Shown here one piece after another: positions 26,407 through 35,169 of a stretch of DNA of 64,000 bases. This stretch comes from Lewinella sp. LCG006 (GTDB taxonomy: Bacteria; Bacteroidota; Bacteroidia; Chitinophagales; Saprospiraceae), in assembly GCF_040784935.1 (NCBI RefSeq), contig NZ_CP160680.1, forward strand, positions 2,347,501 through 2,411,500, in the 5' to 3' direction. Below the pieces are notes generated by a model, which was not told the DNA's origin, searched no databases, and saw only the letters and a program-made list of their open reading frames with translations. Within the stretch, counting starts at the first letter, position 1. Each line of letters starts with the position of its first letter. The position numbers were made by a program, and so were the translations under genes.

Positions 26407-28137
26407 ATGCAAACCCCCGTTTGGCTGCCTGTACCTTATGCCCCGGAAAAAGCCGGTAAACTAGAGCAAGGACTGGAATTAGATCCGGTCTTATGCCAGT
26501 TGCTTGTACAAAGGGAAGTAGAGGATATAGCTGCGGTAGAAGCCTTCTTTAAGCCAGCCTGGGAACTGCTCCATGATCCTTTCTTGATGAAAGATATGGA
26601 GAAAGCCGTCGATCGCCTGGATATGGCCATCAACCGAGGAGAGAAAATCCTCATCTATGGCGATTACGATGTAGATGGCACGATGTCGGTTTCTTTTCTC
26701 TACCAATTTCTCCTCGATCAAGGCCACCGAGAAGTTGATTTTTATATCCCCAATCGGTATACTGAAGGTTATGGCCTTTCGGAAGAAGGGATAAATTATG
26801 CCGCCAATTCTGGCGTAACACTTCTTATCACCGTCGATTGCGGTATACGGGCCCAGGCGCCCGTAGACAACGCCCGGAGCCGGGGAATGGATGTCATCAT
26901 CTGTGATCATCACCTGCCCGGCGATGAGTGGCCTTTTGCTACGGCTGTTCTTGATCCCAAACGACCAGATTGCAACTATCCCAATCCTAATTTGAGTGGT
27001 TGTGGCGTTGCTTTTAAGTTGGCCCAGGCGATGCTCCGCCACTGGGGTAAATCGGATACCGAATTACAAGCACTGAGTGATTTTGTGGCCATTAGTATTG
27101 CTAGTGATGTTATGCCGGTGGTGGGAGAAAATCGTATTCTTGCTACCTATGGCTTGCGCCAGCTAAATACCACTCGGAAGTACGGGTTGCAAGCACTCTT
27201 AAAAGTCACCAGCCGGCGCAAACCTTTTCGCATCAGTGATATTGTTTTTGGGATTGGCCCCATCATCAACGCTTCGGGGCGGATGGCGGATGCCGACCTG
27301 GTCGTAAAATTGATGCTAGCCACTACCCGAGCACAAGCCAAAGAGTATGCGGAGCTACTCCGTGAACGCAACGAGCTTCGCCGGGAATACGATAAAACCA
27401 CCGCAGATGAGGCCCGCGAAGATGTAGAAGATGACCCTAATTGGGAAGCACGGAAAAGCCTGGTGCTCTATCAGCCCCACTGGCATAAAGGGGTAATCGG
27501 TATCGTCGCCGCCCGATTGTCAACCGATTTTCACCGCCCAACGGTGGTCCTGACCAAGTCTGATGATGTACTGGTAGGCTCCGCCCGTTCTGCGGGAAAT
27601 GTCGATTTGTTTAGTGCGATTGAATCTTGCGAAGACCTTTTGCTTAGCTTTGGTGGCCACACCAATGCTGCGGGCTTGTCGATGAAAGAAGAACACTGGC
27701 CTGAATTTGTCCGACGCTTCGAAGCTGCCATCGAAACGCTGATGCCAGAAGATGGATTGCAACCTAAAATAAAAGTAGCTGCTACCCTTGAGTTGGCGAA
27801 GATAACGCCTGACTTTTATAATGTACTCAGGCAGTTTGCGCCCTTTGGCCCTGCTAATCTAAATCCTGTTTTCGTGAGTACAAAGGTCAAAGCCTTTGGT
27901 TCAATCGATTTACTAAAATCAGAACACGTACGCCTACAAGTGAAACAGGAAACCGGTCCAGTCCTGCACGCCATTGCTTTTGGTAGGAAGGAGTATTTTG
28001 AACTGTTTAGTCAGCACGAAGAATTTACCATCGCGTACTCGATAGAAGAAAATCATTGGGGAGGCAAAAAGAAGCTGCAATTGATGATCAAGGACATCGA
28101 CTTTACGGGCGAAAAATGGCCGCATAGTGCCGATTAA
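26407..28137 (+). CDS. recJ: Single-stranded-DNA-specific exonuclease RecJ
   Basis: A 576-residue 5'-3' exonuclease of the DHH superfamily, acting in recombination and mismatch repair. Motif I is GDYDVDGTMS (D86, D88, D90), motif III contains D144 (ITVDCGIRA) and motif III/IV is CDHHLPG (D167-H169). The DHHA1 domain shows the typical SARSAGNVDLFSAI and FGGHTNAAGLSM sequences (about 397-425), and a C-terminal OB fold follows. Length matches RecJ. It overlaps the converging Crp/Fnr gene by four bases at the 3' end. Confidence 0.96.
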   Translation: MQTPVWLPVPYAPEKAGKLEQGLELDPVLCQLLVQREVEDIAAVEAFFKPAWELLHDPFLMKDMEKAVDRLDMAINRGEKILIYGDYDVDGTMSVSFLYQFLLDQGHREVDFYIPNRYTEGYGLSEEGINYAANSGVTLLITVDCGIRAQAPVDNARSRGMDVIICDHHLPGDEWPFATAVLDPKRPDCNYPNPNLSGCGVAFKLAQAMLRHWGKSDTELQALSDFVAISIASDVMPVVGENRILATYGLRQLNTTRKYGLQALLKVTSRRKPFRISDIVFGIGPIINASGRMADADLVVKLMLATTRAQAKEYAELLRERNELRREYDKTTADEAREDVEDDPNWEARKSLVLYQPHWHKGVIGIVAARLSTDFHRPTVVLTKSDDVLVGSARSAGNVDLFSAIESCEDLLLSFGGHTNAAGLSMKEEHWPEFVRRFEAAIETLMPEDGLQPKIKVAATLELAKITPDFYNVLRQFAPFGPANLNPVFVSTKVKAFGSIDLLKSEHVRLQVKQETGPVLHAIAFGRKEYFELFSQHEEFTIAYSIEENHWGGKKKLQLMIKDIDFTGEKWPHSAD

Positions 28138-28841
28138 GCAGGTTTATCCATTTCTTTTTTTAGCAAATCCATATCGCGAATCAATAATCGTTTACGATCA
28201 AAAGTAAGCACATTGTCGTTCCTCAACTCATTGAGGAGGGTAGTAACGGTTTGGCGGGAAGTAGCCGTAAGGTTGGCAATTTCCTGATGGGTAATGAATT
28301 TTCGGACGACCACCTCGTAACCCACGCGCTGGCCTTTCTCGGTGGCTAGATTATACAAGAACTCAATGATCCGGGTACGGCTGTCTTTAAAAACCAGTGA
28401 TTCCAGCCGCTTTTCCATTTGGAGGACTCGCCGGCCCATGATCTTCATCAGAAAAAGACTGAAGCCATTGTATTCCCGCATCAACGACTTAATTTGGTCT
28501 ATGGTCAGTACGCAGGTGGTCGTTTTTTCCATAGCATAAGCAAAATCGCGCCGCTTTTCACGTGCATCACTGATGATGGACAATTCTCCAAAAACCTCTC
28601 CAGGGCCAAGAATGGTTTTTGTGATCTCTTTACCATCTTCGCCGTAAGTGCCGATTCTTACCCGTCCTTCGAAAACGAAGTATACCTTATCGGCGTCTTC
28701 ATCGGGAAGAAAAATGTATTCCCCTCGTTTAAAATCTCGGTGGGTTTGCTGTTCTAATCCCCCGTTTTCTATTTTCTTTGGACAGAAGATACCACTGACG
28801 TCAATATTTTCTAGGTGCCACAGGGCGTTGGTAGGTTCCAT
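28134..28841 (-). CDS. Crp/Fnr-family transcriptional regulator
   Basis: A 235-residue regulator with an N-terminal cyclic-nucleotide-binding-like beta-barrel (about 25-145; FLPDEDADKVYFVFEGRVRI, GPGEVFGELSII) and a C-terminal winged HTH with recognition helix ATSRQTVTTLLNELR (about 190-208). There is no Cys cluster of the Fnr [4Fe-4S] type. The PGEVFGELSII segment resembles the phosphate-binding cassette but lacks the conserved Arg pair of cAMP-binding Crp, so the ligand is uncertain. A hairpin that could act as a terminator lies 90-140 bases upstream. Confidence 0.92.
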   Translation of the reverse strand: MEPTNALWHLENIDVSGIFCPKKIENGGLEQQTHRDFKRGEYIFLPDEDADKVYFVFEGRVRIGTYGEDGKEITKTILGPGEVFGELSIISDAREKRRDFAYAMEKTTTCVLTIDQIKSLMREYNGFSLFLMKIMGRRVLQMEKRLESLVFKDSRTRIIEFLYNLATEKGQRVGYEVVVRKFITHQEIANLTATSRQTVTTLLNELRNDNVLTFDRKRLLIRDMDLLKKEMDKPA

Positions 28842-28929
28842 AATAATAAGGCGGTAAAGCTTTAAATAAGGTGTAAGCTAAAGATAATTGAATCCTTCTC
28901 TAAAGGAAAGTGCTTTTGCTCAGGATAGG

Positions 28930-28981
28930 TTTAAAAAACCTTAGGGGATTTACTGATAAAAAAGCCCCAAGGTTTTAATAG
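28930..28981 (-). terminator. Terminator-like hairpin upstream of the Crp/Fnr gene
   Basis: AAAACCTTAGGGG (28935-28947) pairs with CCCCAAGGTTTT (28965-28976) with one bulge. On the minus strand it ends in a T-run. It sits between divergent genes and upstream of the Crp/Fnr start, so it may be an attenuator in that gene's leader or the end of a short antisense or small RNA. Confidence 0.5.
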
Positions 28982-29078
28982 AAAAGAGATAAAAGAAGAA
29001 CAAGGTTGTCTTAAACAATGCTTTTTCTGCGCTGTTAAGTTTTGACAGATCCATTAGCGCATCAAATATTTATGGCGT

Positions 29079-29669
29079 GTGAACAAGCATATCCTCCCCT
29101 ATTTAAAAAGTAAAGATAAGGTACTTGAAAACGTGATCGAAACGATTCCCGCGCCGGAAATCATCAGTACCAAAAATGTATTCCACGATTTGATGAGCTG
29201 TATTCTGGAGCAACAAATTCATTACCGGAGTACAAAGAAGACTTTTCAGCGCATGCTGGTAGCTGCCGAGATGAACTCGTTGACGCCCACTAATTTTGAG
29301 CATTTTGAAGCGCTGGGGCTAAAAGATAAAAAACTGTCCACGCAGAAATACGAAACCCTGGAGCAGGTAGTTGATTATTTTGAAAACAATACGATCCACT
29401 GGGAGCAGCTCTCTGATGAGGAAGTAAGGGCGATATTGGTCAATATAAAAGGCATCAGTAATTGGACTGCTGATATGATCCTGATGTATACCCTGGAACG
29501 AGATAAGGTCCTACCTCTCGATGATTACCATCTTAAACAATTGATGGGTAGGCTTTACCAGGTAGAGGGTAAAAAAGCAATGCGGGCTGTGGGTGAGCAC
29601 TGGGCACCTTATCAGTCTTGGGCCGTAAAATATCTTTTTGGCTGGAAGGAATTTCATAAGAAGCAGTAG
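29079..29669 (+). CDS. DNA-3-methyladenine glycosylase family protein (AlkA-like, HhH-GPD)
   Basis: A 196-residue helix-hairpin-helix base-excision glycosylase. The hairpin is LVNIKGISNWTADMILMYTL (about 126-145) and the catalytic aspartate is in LPLDDYHLKQL (about 154). It is shorter than E. coli AlkA because it lacks the N-terminal beta-domain, as in AlkA-like proteins of many Bacteroidota. It starts with GTG (NKHILPYLKSKD follows). It probably removes alkylated purines. It is followed at 29675 by a 20-bp stretch (AAACAACTGATTGAAAGAAA) that also occurs inside palindromic element copy 1. Confidence 0.88.
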   Translation: MNKHILPYLKSKDKVLENVIETIPAPEIISTKNVFHDLMSCILEQQIHYRSTKKTFQRMLVAAEMNSLTPTNFEHFEALGLKDKKLSTQKYETLEQVVDYFENNTIHWEQLSDEEVRAILVNIKGISNWTADMILMYTLERDKVLPLDDYHLKQLMGRLYQVEGKKAMRAVGEHWAPYQSWAVKYLFGWKEFHKKQ

Positions 29670-29721
29670 CATGAAACAACTGATTGAAAGAAATATGGTT
29701 TGGATGATTTAGCAGCTTCCA

Positions 29722-31572
29722 TTAAACACCAGTAGTCAATACCTCCTCCATCTCCGACAACAAGCTCACGGCTTTGCCATAAGTTTCTTCCATTGCACTA
29801 GCGTTGTCTTTTCCTGCATAGAGTGCCATCTCACAATTGGTGATGAGGCCTTGGAAAGACGTCCGTTGATCGGTAGTAGCCCCCAGTTCTTCCAACTTAG
29901 CTTGTACGTTGGCTTTGGTCATATCGGCGCGTGGAATTTGGAGTTTGTCTCCCACGTAACCTAAAAGAGATCGTTCAACTTCCGTATAAAAAGCCCTGGC
30001 ATCACCTTGCAGGCGGTGCTGTTCGGCGGTCGCTAATCTTTTGAGGGCCTGCGCTCGGGCTAGCTGCTGCTTACGCAAAATAGGGTCAATGATGGGTTTC
30101 CCTGCCTGGATGCGTTGGTAGGCCAGTAATCCACCACAAGCGAGAATAGGCAGCATAAATAACATCCAAAACAAAGGCGTATCAAAGAAAGTGGTTGCTT
30201 TGGGCAAGAGCTGAATAGTCGCTTTGGGTGGATAAAGCCCCTGGTTGTGTTCTGCTTCGGCTACCAATCCCGATTTTTTTTCTCCACTACCAGTTTTAAC
30301 CTGCAAATTCATAGGCGCGACGGTGAGTGTTTGGTAGGCCAGACTATCGGGGTTGAAGACGACCACCTTGGGTTGGAAGGTGTAGTCGCCAGGCGTTTTT
30401 GGCACCAGCAGGTATTCGAAAATTTTTCGGCCTTTGATCTGGCTGGGTAGATCGATGTATTCTTCTTCCAATACTTTGGGGTCGTATACCTCAAATTCGG
30501 CGGGCAAGTTCAGATCAGGAGCTTGTACCCTTTTTAAGTCACCAGTGCCTTCAATAACGAGTTGGATACTCACCGCATCGTCGGTCGTAATTTGTACCCT
30601 GGTCAGGCCCGCGCGGAGCTCGAAATTTCCTGTGATGTCACTAAAATTTTCGGGGCGAGGGCTGGGCAGCGGCTTTACCTGTAGAGTAATTGGCTCAGAA
30701 GCCACCGACAAACGACGTAACTCTGGCCGAGAAAAGAAGCCTTGGCTCCGCTGGCCAGGAATGGGAACACCTACAATGATCGATAGTGGATCGATGGTGA
30801 GGGTGCCCGTTTGCTGAGGATAAAGTACAACCCGCTTGAGAATGCGCGAATTGTATTGTACTCCATTGACCAATTCGCGCATCCCGCGCGTATCATATTG
30901 GTGAATCTCACGGGCATAGAAACCTTCATAATCTGATTCACTGACGGCGCTCAAGCCCTGTGGATCAATGCGGGTTGATAGAACATAATCAAGCACAAGT
31001 TGCTGCCCCAGAAATGCTTCCTGTTGCTCAAGTCGGGCGGTGAGAAAAACTTCTGCGGTCCCATCATCGGCCCTGTCTTGCCCTTTTACGACTTTCACTT
31101 GGATCGGGTTGGATTCCAAGACGGTATTTTTGACGCTGATCTTTCCAGGGCCAATGGTTAGCGTTCCTGTTTTTTTGGGTTGCAAACGGTAGCCAATGGT
31201 GCTTTCCTGCGACATTCGGCCATTGACAATGGTGGTTTTGAACCCCTGATTAGGCCCGGATAAAACGGTGAAATCTCGGAAATTGGGCGGCGTGAAGTTC
31301 AACCCTTCAGCATTTTTCAGGGTGTAGGTCAGTTCGAAATAACTGTTGAGCAACACCTCCCGGGCATCGGCATAAGCTGTAAACGTGACGTCACCGGTTT
31401 GGGCAATCGCCACCTTGTTGTTAGCCAAAAAAAGCAGGAGCAAGCCGAATAAGCGAAAGATATGCTTGGCAAAGCCGGAAATAGGATCCCGAGTTATGGA
31501 GAGGAAGTCGGAAGTCCATTTTGACTTCGAATCTAGCAAGCTACACTTGTTTTCTTCCTGATAGTTATCCAT
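29722..31572 (-). CDS. batD: BatD family protein
   Basis: A 616-residue membrane-anchored protein of the Bat (Bacteroides aerotolerance) cluster. After a hydrophobic segment (about 37-58) come repeated Ig-like BatD domains beginning VTFTAYADAREVLLNSYFEL; a second transmembrane helix lies near 468-488 (LFWMLFMLPILACGGLLAY), and a cytoplasmic helical tail follows. The N-terminus has about 35 unusual residues before the signal-like helix and no later Met nearby. Its start ATG overlaps the stop of the preceding BatD-like gene (TAATG), so the two are translationally coupled. Role in envelope stress tolerance is inferred from the family. Confidence 0.9.
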   Translation of the reverse strand: MDNYQEENKCSLLDSKSKWTSDFLSITRDPISGFAKHIFRLFGLLLLFLANNKVAIAQTGDVTFTAYADAREVLLNSYFELTYTLKNAEGLNFTPPNFRDFTVLSGPNQGFKTTIVNGRMSQESTIGYRLQPKKTGTLTIGPGKISVKNTVLESNPIQVKVVKGQDRADDGTAEVFLTARLEQQEAFLGQQLVLDYVLSTRIDPQGLSAVSESDYEGFYAREIHQYDTRGMRELVNGVQYNSRILKRVVLYPQQTGTLTIDPLSIIVGVPIPGQRSQGFFSRPELRRLSVASEPITLQVKPLPSPRPENFSDITGNFELRAGLTRVQITTDDAVSIQLVIEGTGDLKRVQAPDLNLPAEFEVYDPKVLEEEYIDLPSQIKGRKIFEYLLVPKTPGDYTFQPKVVVFNPDSLAYQTLTVAPMNLQVKTGSGEKKSGLVAEAEHNQGLYPPKATIQLLPKATTFFDTPLFWMLFMLPILACGGLLAYQRIQAGKPIIDPILRKQQLARAQALKRLATAEQHRLQGDARAFYTEVERSLLGYVGDKLQIPRADMTKANVQAKLEELGATTDQRTSFQGLITNCEMALYAGKDNASAMEETYGKAVSLLSEMEEVLTTGV

Positions 31573-32171
31573 TATATCCGCGTCGTTTTACGTTTCTTGG
31601 GTTGATTCTGTTGCAAGCTATCTGCGGGCGGGACCATTTGCCCAAAAGGAGATTGTTGGAAAAACTGTTGGAAAAAATCGTCTCCTAGTAGATCCTGGTT
31701 AAAGATACTGCCGGGACTATCCAAGTCTTGATCAAAAAAGGAGCCACCAAAGGGGGAATAGGATCGAGCAGGCGTTGGCGGAGATTGGATGATTCCCTCA
31801 GGGTTGGGGAAAACCCTGACCAAAAGTGGGGGGGTCTCCAGGTAACTGTCTCCTACCTTTACGCTGGCGGGTTCAATGTAATAGTCACCAACCTCATGGG
31901 CTTCAAGAAAATAAGTGTACTGCACACTTTGTTTCACCGCCCCGTTGATGATATTCATTTGTGAACTCATATTAGGGCCTCCTACCTTTACGAAGCCGTT
32001 GAATTCCGGGAAAAAGAAATCTTCACCCTGGCCGTTTTGTAAAGAAAAGGTCACTGAAAATCGATTGCCCAGTAAAATGGAGTCATTGTTCACGTTGACC
32101 GTGAAGGCGGCTTCCTGGGTAAAGACGGAACCCAGGGCAAATAGCAATGGTAGCAAAAGATAATTGCGCAT
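31572..32171 (-). CDS. Short BatD-like N-terminal-domain protein
   Basis: A 199-residue secreted protein with signal peptide MRNYLLLPLLFALGSVFTQ. Its first 115 residues (FTVNVNNDSILLGNRFSVTF, FPEFNGFVKVGGPNMSSQMNI) parallel the N-terminus of BatD, including the GPN-x-x-NG pattern. The rest is a low-complexity tail rich in Ser, Phe, Gln and Pro (SPFGGSFFDQDLD, FFQQFFQQSPFGQM) ending in a basic KKRKTTRI. It has no membrane anchor. It overlaps batD by one base. It looks like a duplicated, truncated BatD rather than a frameshift, since both genes have their own signal sequence. Confidence 0.8.
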   Translation of the reverse strand: MRNYLLLPLLFALGSVFTQEAAFTVNVNNDSILLGNRFSVTFSLQNGQGEDFFFPEFNGFVKVGGPNMSSQMNIINGAVKQSVQYTYFLEAHEVGDYYIEPASVKVGDSYLETPPLLVRVFPNPEGIIQSPPTPARSYSPFGGSFFDQDLDSPGSIFNQDLLGDDFFQQFFQQSPFGQMVPPADSLQQNQPKKRKTTRI

Positions 32172-32213
32172 AAGTTCTTGATTTTCGAATATTAACGATT
32201 ACAAAGTAGTAAG

Positions 32214-32345
32214 AGTTTAGCTGGCCTTTCGGCATTTTACCGAAAGTTGGGGAGTGATTCCTATTCGTTCATTATCCCTCTACCCTATACCCTGAGGACG
32301 CGGAGCAGCCCGAGTACCCTCTACGGACTTTTGTCGAAAGTCCCG
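32214..32345. repeat. REP-like intergenic repeat, copy B
   Basis: Gap between batC and the BatD-like gene. It has TTTAGCTGGCCTTTCGGCA followed by the inverted CCGAAAG, then CCCTCTACCCTATACCCT, then GGACTTTTGTCGAAAGTCC (an inverted repeat). Close relatives lie at 1-177 and 45983-46060. It interrupts the bat gene run. Confidence 0.55.
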
Positions 32346-32346
32346 C

Positions 32347-33111
32347 TTACCATTTCTTATCCGAGTTGCAGGATCGCCCCTGAACGCGTTGCATTTTTTC
32401 CATGGTTTTCTTTTCATCTTCTTCCGCAAATTGTAATTGCCTTTCCGCTTCTTCGCGGGTCATGGGTTTTGCTTCTTGAGGTTCAGTCGATTGCTGCTCC
32501 TGGTTTTCTTGTTGCTCTTGCTCCTGTTGATTTTGTTGCTGCTGGTTTTGCTCTTGGTCTTGATTTTGTTGTTGCTGCTGTTGTTGATCTTCTCCTTCCT
32601 GTTGTTGCTGATCTTGCTGTTGTTGGTCTTCGTTTTCGTCGCTGGGGTCGGATTCTTCTTGCTGCTGTTGCTGCTGCTGTTCTTGCAGCTGTTGTTGCTG
32701 CATGGCTTTAGCTAGATTAAATTTTGTTTCCAGGTCGTTGGGTTGGCGGCGCAGTGCATTTTTGTAGGCTTCGGCGGCTTTGTCAAATTCCCCTTGTTGA
32801 TAGTAGGTATTGCCCAGGTTGTGGTAAGCGTAAGCTTGTTCATTGGCATTGGCGGCCAGGCGTGCCGCTTCTTCAAATCGGCGCGCTGCCTCTTCGTAGT
32901 CGCCTTGCTGGTAGGCTGCATTGCCCAGGTTGTAATTTCCCTGCGCACTGTTCTTCTCGGAAATTGCTGCGCGGTAGCTTTCGGCAGCTTTGTCGTAGGT
33001 GCCGTCTTGGTAGGCGCGGTCGCCTTCCCTTAGTTTTCGGTGCCCATCCTGAGCGTGTAAACTCATGGTTCCGAAAGTGATCATCAAAAAGAACAACCAT
33101 TTTAATTTCAT
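32347..33111 (-). CDS. batC: BatC-like TPR protein with long poly-Gln tail
   Basis: A 254-residue secreted or periplasmic protein: signal peptide (MKLKWLFFLMITFGTMSLHAQ), then three to four tetratricopeptide repeats (about 25-135; YNLGNAAYQQGDYEEAARRFEEA, YHNLGNTYYQQGEFDKAAEAY), then a Gln/Glu/Asp-rich low-complexity stretch (about 138-215), and a short charged C-terminus containing MTREEAERQLQFAEEDEKK. TPR plus the acidic tail is typical of BatC in the Bat cluster. The poly-Gln runs (up to seven in a row) are unusually long for a bacterial protein. It overlaps batB by four bases. Confidence 0.88.
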   Translation of the reverse strand: MKLKWLFFLMITFGTMSLHAQDGHRKLREGDRAYQDGTYDKAAESYRAAISEKNSAQGNYNLGNAAYQQGDYEEAARRFEEAARLAANANEQAYAYHNLGNTYYQQGEFDKAAEAYKNALRRQPNDLETKFNLAKAMQQQQLQEQQQQQQQEESDPSDENEDQQQQDQQQQEGEDQQQQQQQNQDQEQNQQQQNQQEQEQQENQEQQSTEPQEAKPMTREEAERQLQFAEEDEKKTMEKMQRVQGRSCNSDKKW

Positions 33112-34148
33112 AACTCAGCTGTTTTTTTCAAGCGGTTTGATTTTCTCAGGCTGCTGGTTCGGTAAGACAATAGAAACTCAATGAGTAGGAACAAGAAGGC
33201 TATCCCAATGAATATTTGAAAATAACTTTCGTAATCGGTAAACACCCGCTGTTCGTATTCTCTTTTCTCGATGGTATCAATACGTTCTTGAAGAATATCA
33301 GCCAGCCCTTCCGCATTTTTTTCCAAATTGAAGTAAGCACCGCCACCTGCGCGGGCCACTTCTTCCAAGGTGGCGGGATCTAGCCGAGAACGAACCGGAT
33401 TGCCGGTATCATCGCGAAGATATTCCGCTCTGCCACGGATATCTACCGGAATAAAACCACCCTCTGTACTTCCCACGCCAACGGTATAGACGAGGGTCCC
33501 TGTTTCGTAAACGGCTTGGGCGCGTTCTACTCCGCGTCCGTCGTGGTCTTCACCATCAGTGATGATAATGATGGCTTTGTGGCGTTCGTTTTCCGGATCA
33601 AAGGAGCGTTCCGCCAGATCGATAGCAGCGCTGATAGCCGTACCTTGTTCTCCGGCCTGATCGGGAGAAGCCGTTGTCAAAGCCAGTTTCGCAAAGTAAT
33701 AATCACTGGTAAGGGGTGCCACGGGGAAGGCATTGCAGGCAAAAAGAATGACACCGATATTGTTGCTCGCTAATTTATCCACCAATTGCTGACCAAAACG
33801 TTTAGCGCGCTCGATACGGCTGGGCGACACATCTTCGGTGAGCATACTTTGAGAAATGTCCAAAGCGATGAATAAATCAATTCCTTTGCGCTGGACGGGC
33901 TGCCGTTTTCCTCCCCATTGCGGATTGGCCAGGCCAATGATCAGAAAGAAAAAGGCGGTCACCAACAAGCCAAATTTTACCAAATGCTTATAGCGGCTAA
34001 GGCCCGGGGCCAGTCGACTAACAACTTCTTGCCCACCAAAACGCTCGAGTGCTTGCTTGCGCAAACGCCAGGCCAAAAAGAAGAAACCTACCAGCACTGG
34101 CAGCAAACCCAAAGCCCACAAATAATAGCTATGTTCGAATTTAAACAT
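33108..34148 (-). CDS. batB: BatB (VWA domain membrane protein)
   Basis: A 346-residue protein with two N-terminal transmembrane helices (about 9-26 and 57-74), a von Willebrand A domain (about 88-290) with the MIDAS motif DISQSM (D95) and TDGEDHDG, and a C-terminal membrane helix (about 310-330). BatA and BatB act as membrane-anchored VWA partners of MoxR ATPases. It starts 13 bases downstream of batA. Confidence 0.93.
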   Translation of the reverse strand: MFKFEHSYYLWALGLLPVLVGFFFLAWRLRKQALERFGGQEVVSRLAPGLSRYKHLVKFGLLVTAFFFLIIGLANPQWGGKRQPVQRKGIDLFIALDISQSMLTEDVSPSRIERAKRFGQQLVDKLASNNIGVILFACNAFPVAPLTSDYYFAKLALTTASPDQAGEQGTAISAAIDLAERSFDPENERHKAIIIITDGEDHDGRGVERAQAVYETGTLVYTVGVGSTEGGFIPVDIRGRAEYLRDDTGNPVRSRLDPATLEEVARAGGGAYFNLEKNAEGLADILQERIDTIEKREYEQRVFTDYESYFQIFIGIAFLFLLIEFLLSYRTSSLRKSNRLKKTAEL

Positions 34149-34161
34149 TTTTTTACTGTTT

Positions 34162-35169
34162 CTAAGGAATCGACCGCAGCACGGTATATCGCATGATCAT
34201 TTCCAATAAAAGGCAAAAGGCAGCAAACAGGGCAAACCACCGGAATTGCTCTTGATAACGCTTGATGACCGTTGTTTCTATTTCCGTTTTTTCCATCTGA
34301 TCAATCAAGTCATAGATTTCCTGAAGCTCCGTTTGGTTGGTCGCCCGGAAGTAGCGCCCGTCGGTTTTTTGGGCAATCTGCTGTAACAAGGCCTCGTCGA
34401 TTTCCACCCGAGCAATATCATAACGGTAACGACCAAAGCGGTCTTTACTTACGGGAGTAACGGCTTCGCCCTCGGAACCCACACCGATGGTATACACCCT
34501 GATCCCAAATTCTTTGGCAATATCAGCCGCCATATCTGGAGGGAGATAGCCCGCATTGTTGACCCCGTCAGTGAGGAGAATAATTATTTTACTAGCCGTT
34601 TTACTTTCTTTGACTCGATTGATGGCCGTGGCTAAGCCCTGCCCGATGGCGGTACCATCTTCTAGTGCTCCACAAGCAAGTGCTCCAATGAAGGTGCGGA
34701 CAATATCATGGTCCGTTGTCAGTGGACATTGCGTGAAAGCCTCCCCCGCGAAAGCAACGATACTGATACGGTCGAAGGGGCGCTTCTCTACAAAATCGAT
34801 GGCTACCTGCTTGCTTGCTTCCAGACGATTGGGCTTGAAATCCTGGGCGAGCATACTACTCGACAAGTCCATCGCCAGTACAATGTCAATACCTTCAGCC
34901 GTGATTTTTTCCTCCTGCAGGGTAAGCTGCGGACGGGCGAGTGCAACCACCAGAGACACCAATGCGATACCCCGCAACCAAGGCAGTAAAGCACGCAAGC
35001 GCGTACGCCAGGAGGTGAGGTGCTCCACCGCCGCCAGCGTTGGCATTCTCAACTGTGGATACCTCTTTTGGCGCTGGCGTTTACGCCACCATACCACTGC
35101 CGGAATAAGGAGTAGCAATAAAAATGCCCAAGGCTGGGCAAAAGTTATATTTTGCCAGGCGTTTATCAT
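34162..35169 (-). CDS. batA: BatA (VWA domain membrane protein)
   Basis: A 335-residue VWA protein with N-terminal membrane helices (about 13-27 and 62-79), a MIDAS motif DLSSSM (about 97-102), the second motif TDGVNNAGY, and a C-terminal membrane helix (about 312-329). It shares its layout with BatB next to it; family members with the N-terminal AFLLLLLIPAVVWWR-type helix are called BatA. It overlaps the upstream gene by four bases, showing tight coupling. Confidence 0.93.
   Translation of the reverse strand: MINAWQNITFAQPWAFLLLLLIPAVVWWRKRQRQKRYPQLRMPTLAAVEHLTSWRTRLRALLPWLRGIALVSLVVALARPQLTLQEEKITAEGIDIVLAMDLSSSMLAQDFKPNRLEASKQVAIDFVEKRPFDRISIVAFAGEAFTQCPLTTDHDIVRTFIGALACGALEDGTAIGQGLATAINRVKESKTASKIIILLTDGVNNAGYLPPDMAADIAKEFGIRVYTIGVGSEGEAVTPVSKDRFGRYRYDIARVEIDEALLQQIAQKTDGRYFRATNQTELQEIYDLIDQMEKTEIETTVIKRYQEQFRWFALFAAFCLLLEMIMRYTVLRSIP

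Noticed and set aside
32437-32715. Leucine-rich open frame antisense to batC
   Set aside because: It is the reverse reading of the CAG/CAA repeats encoding poly-Gln; no real membrane protein.
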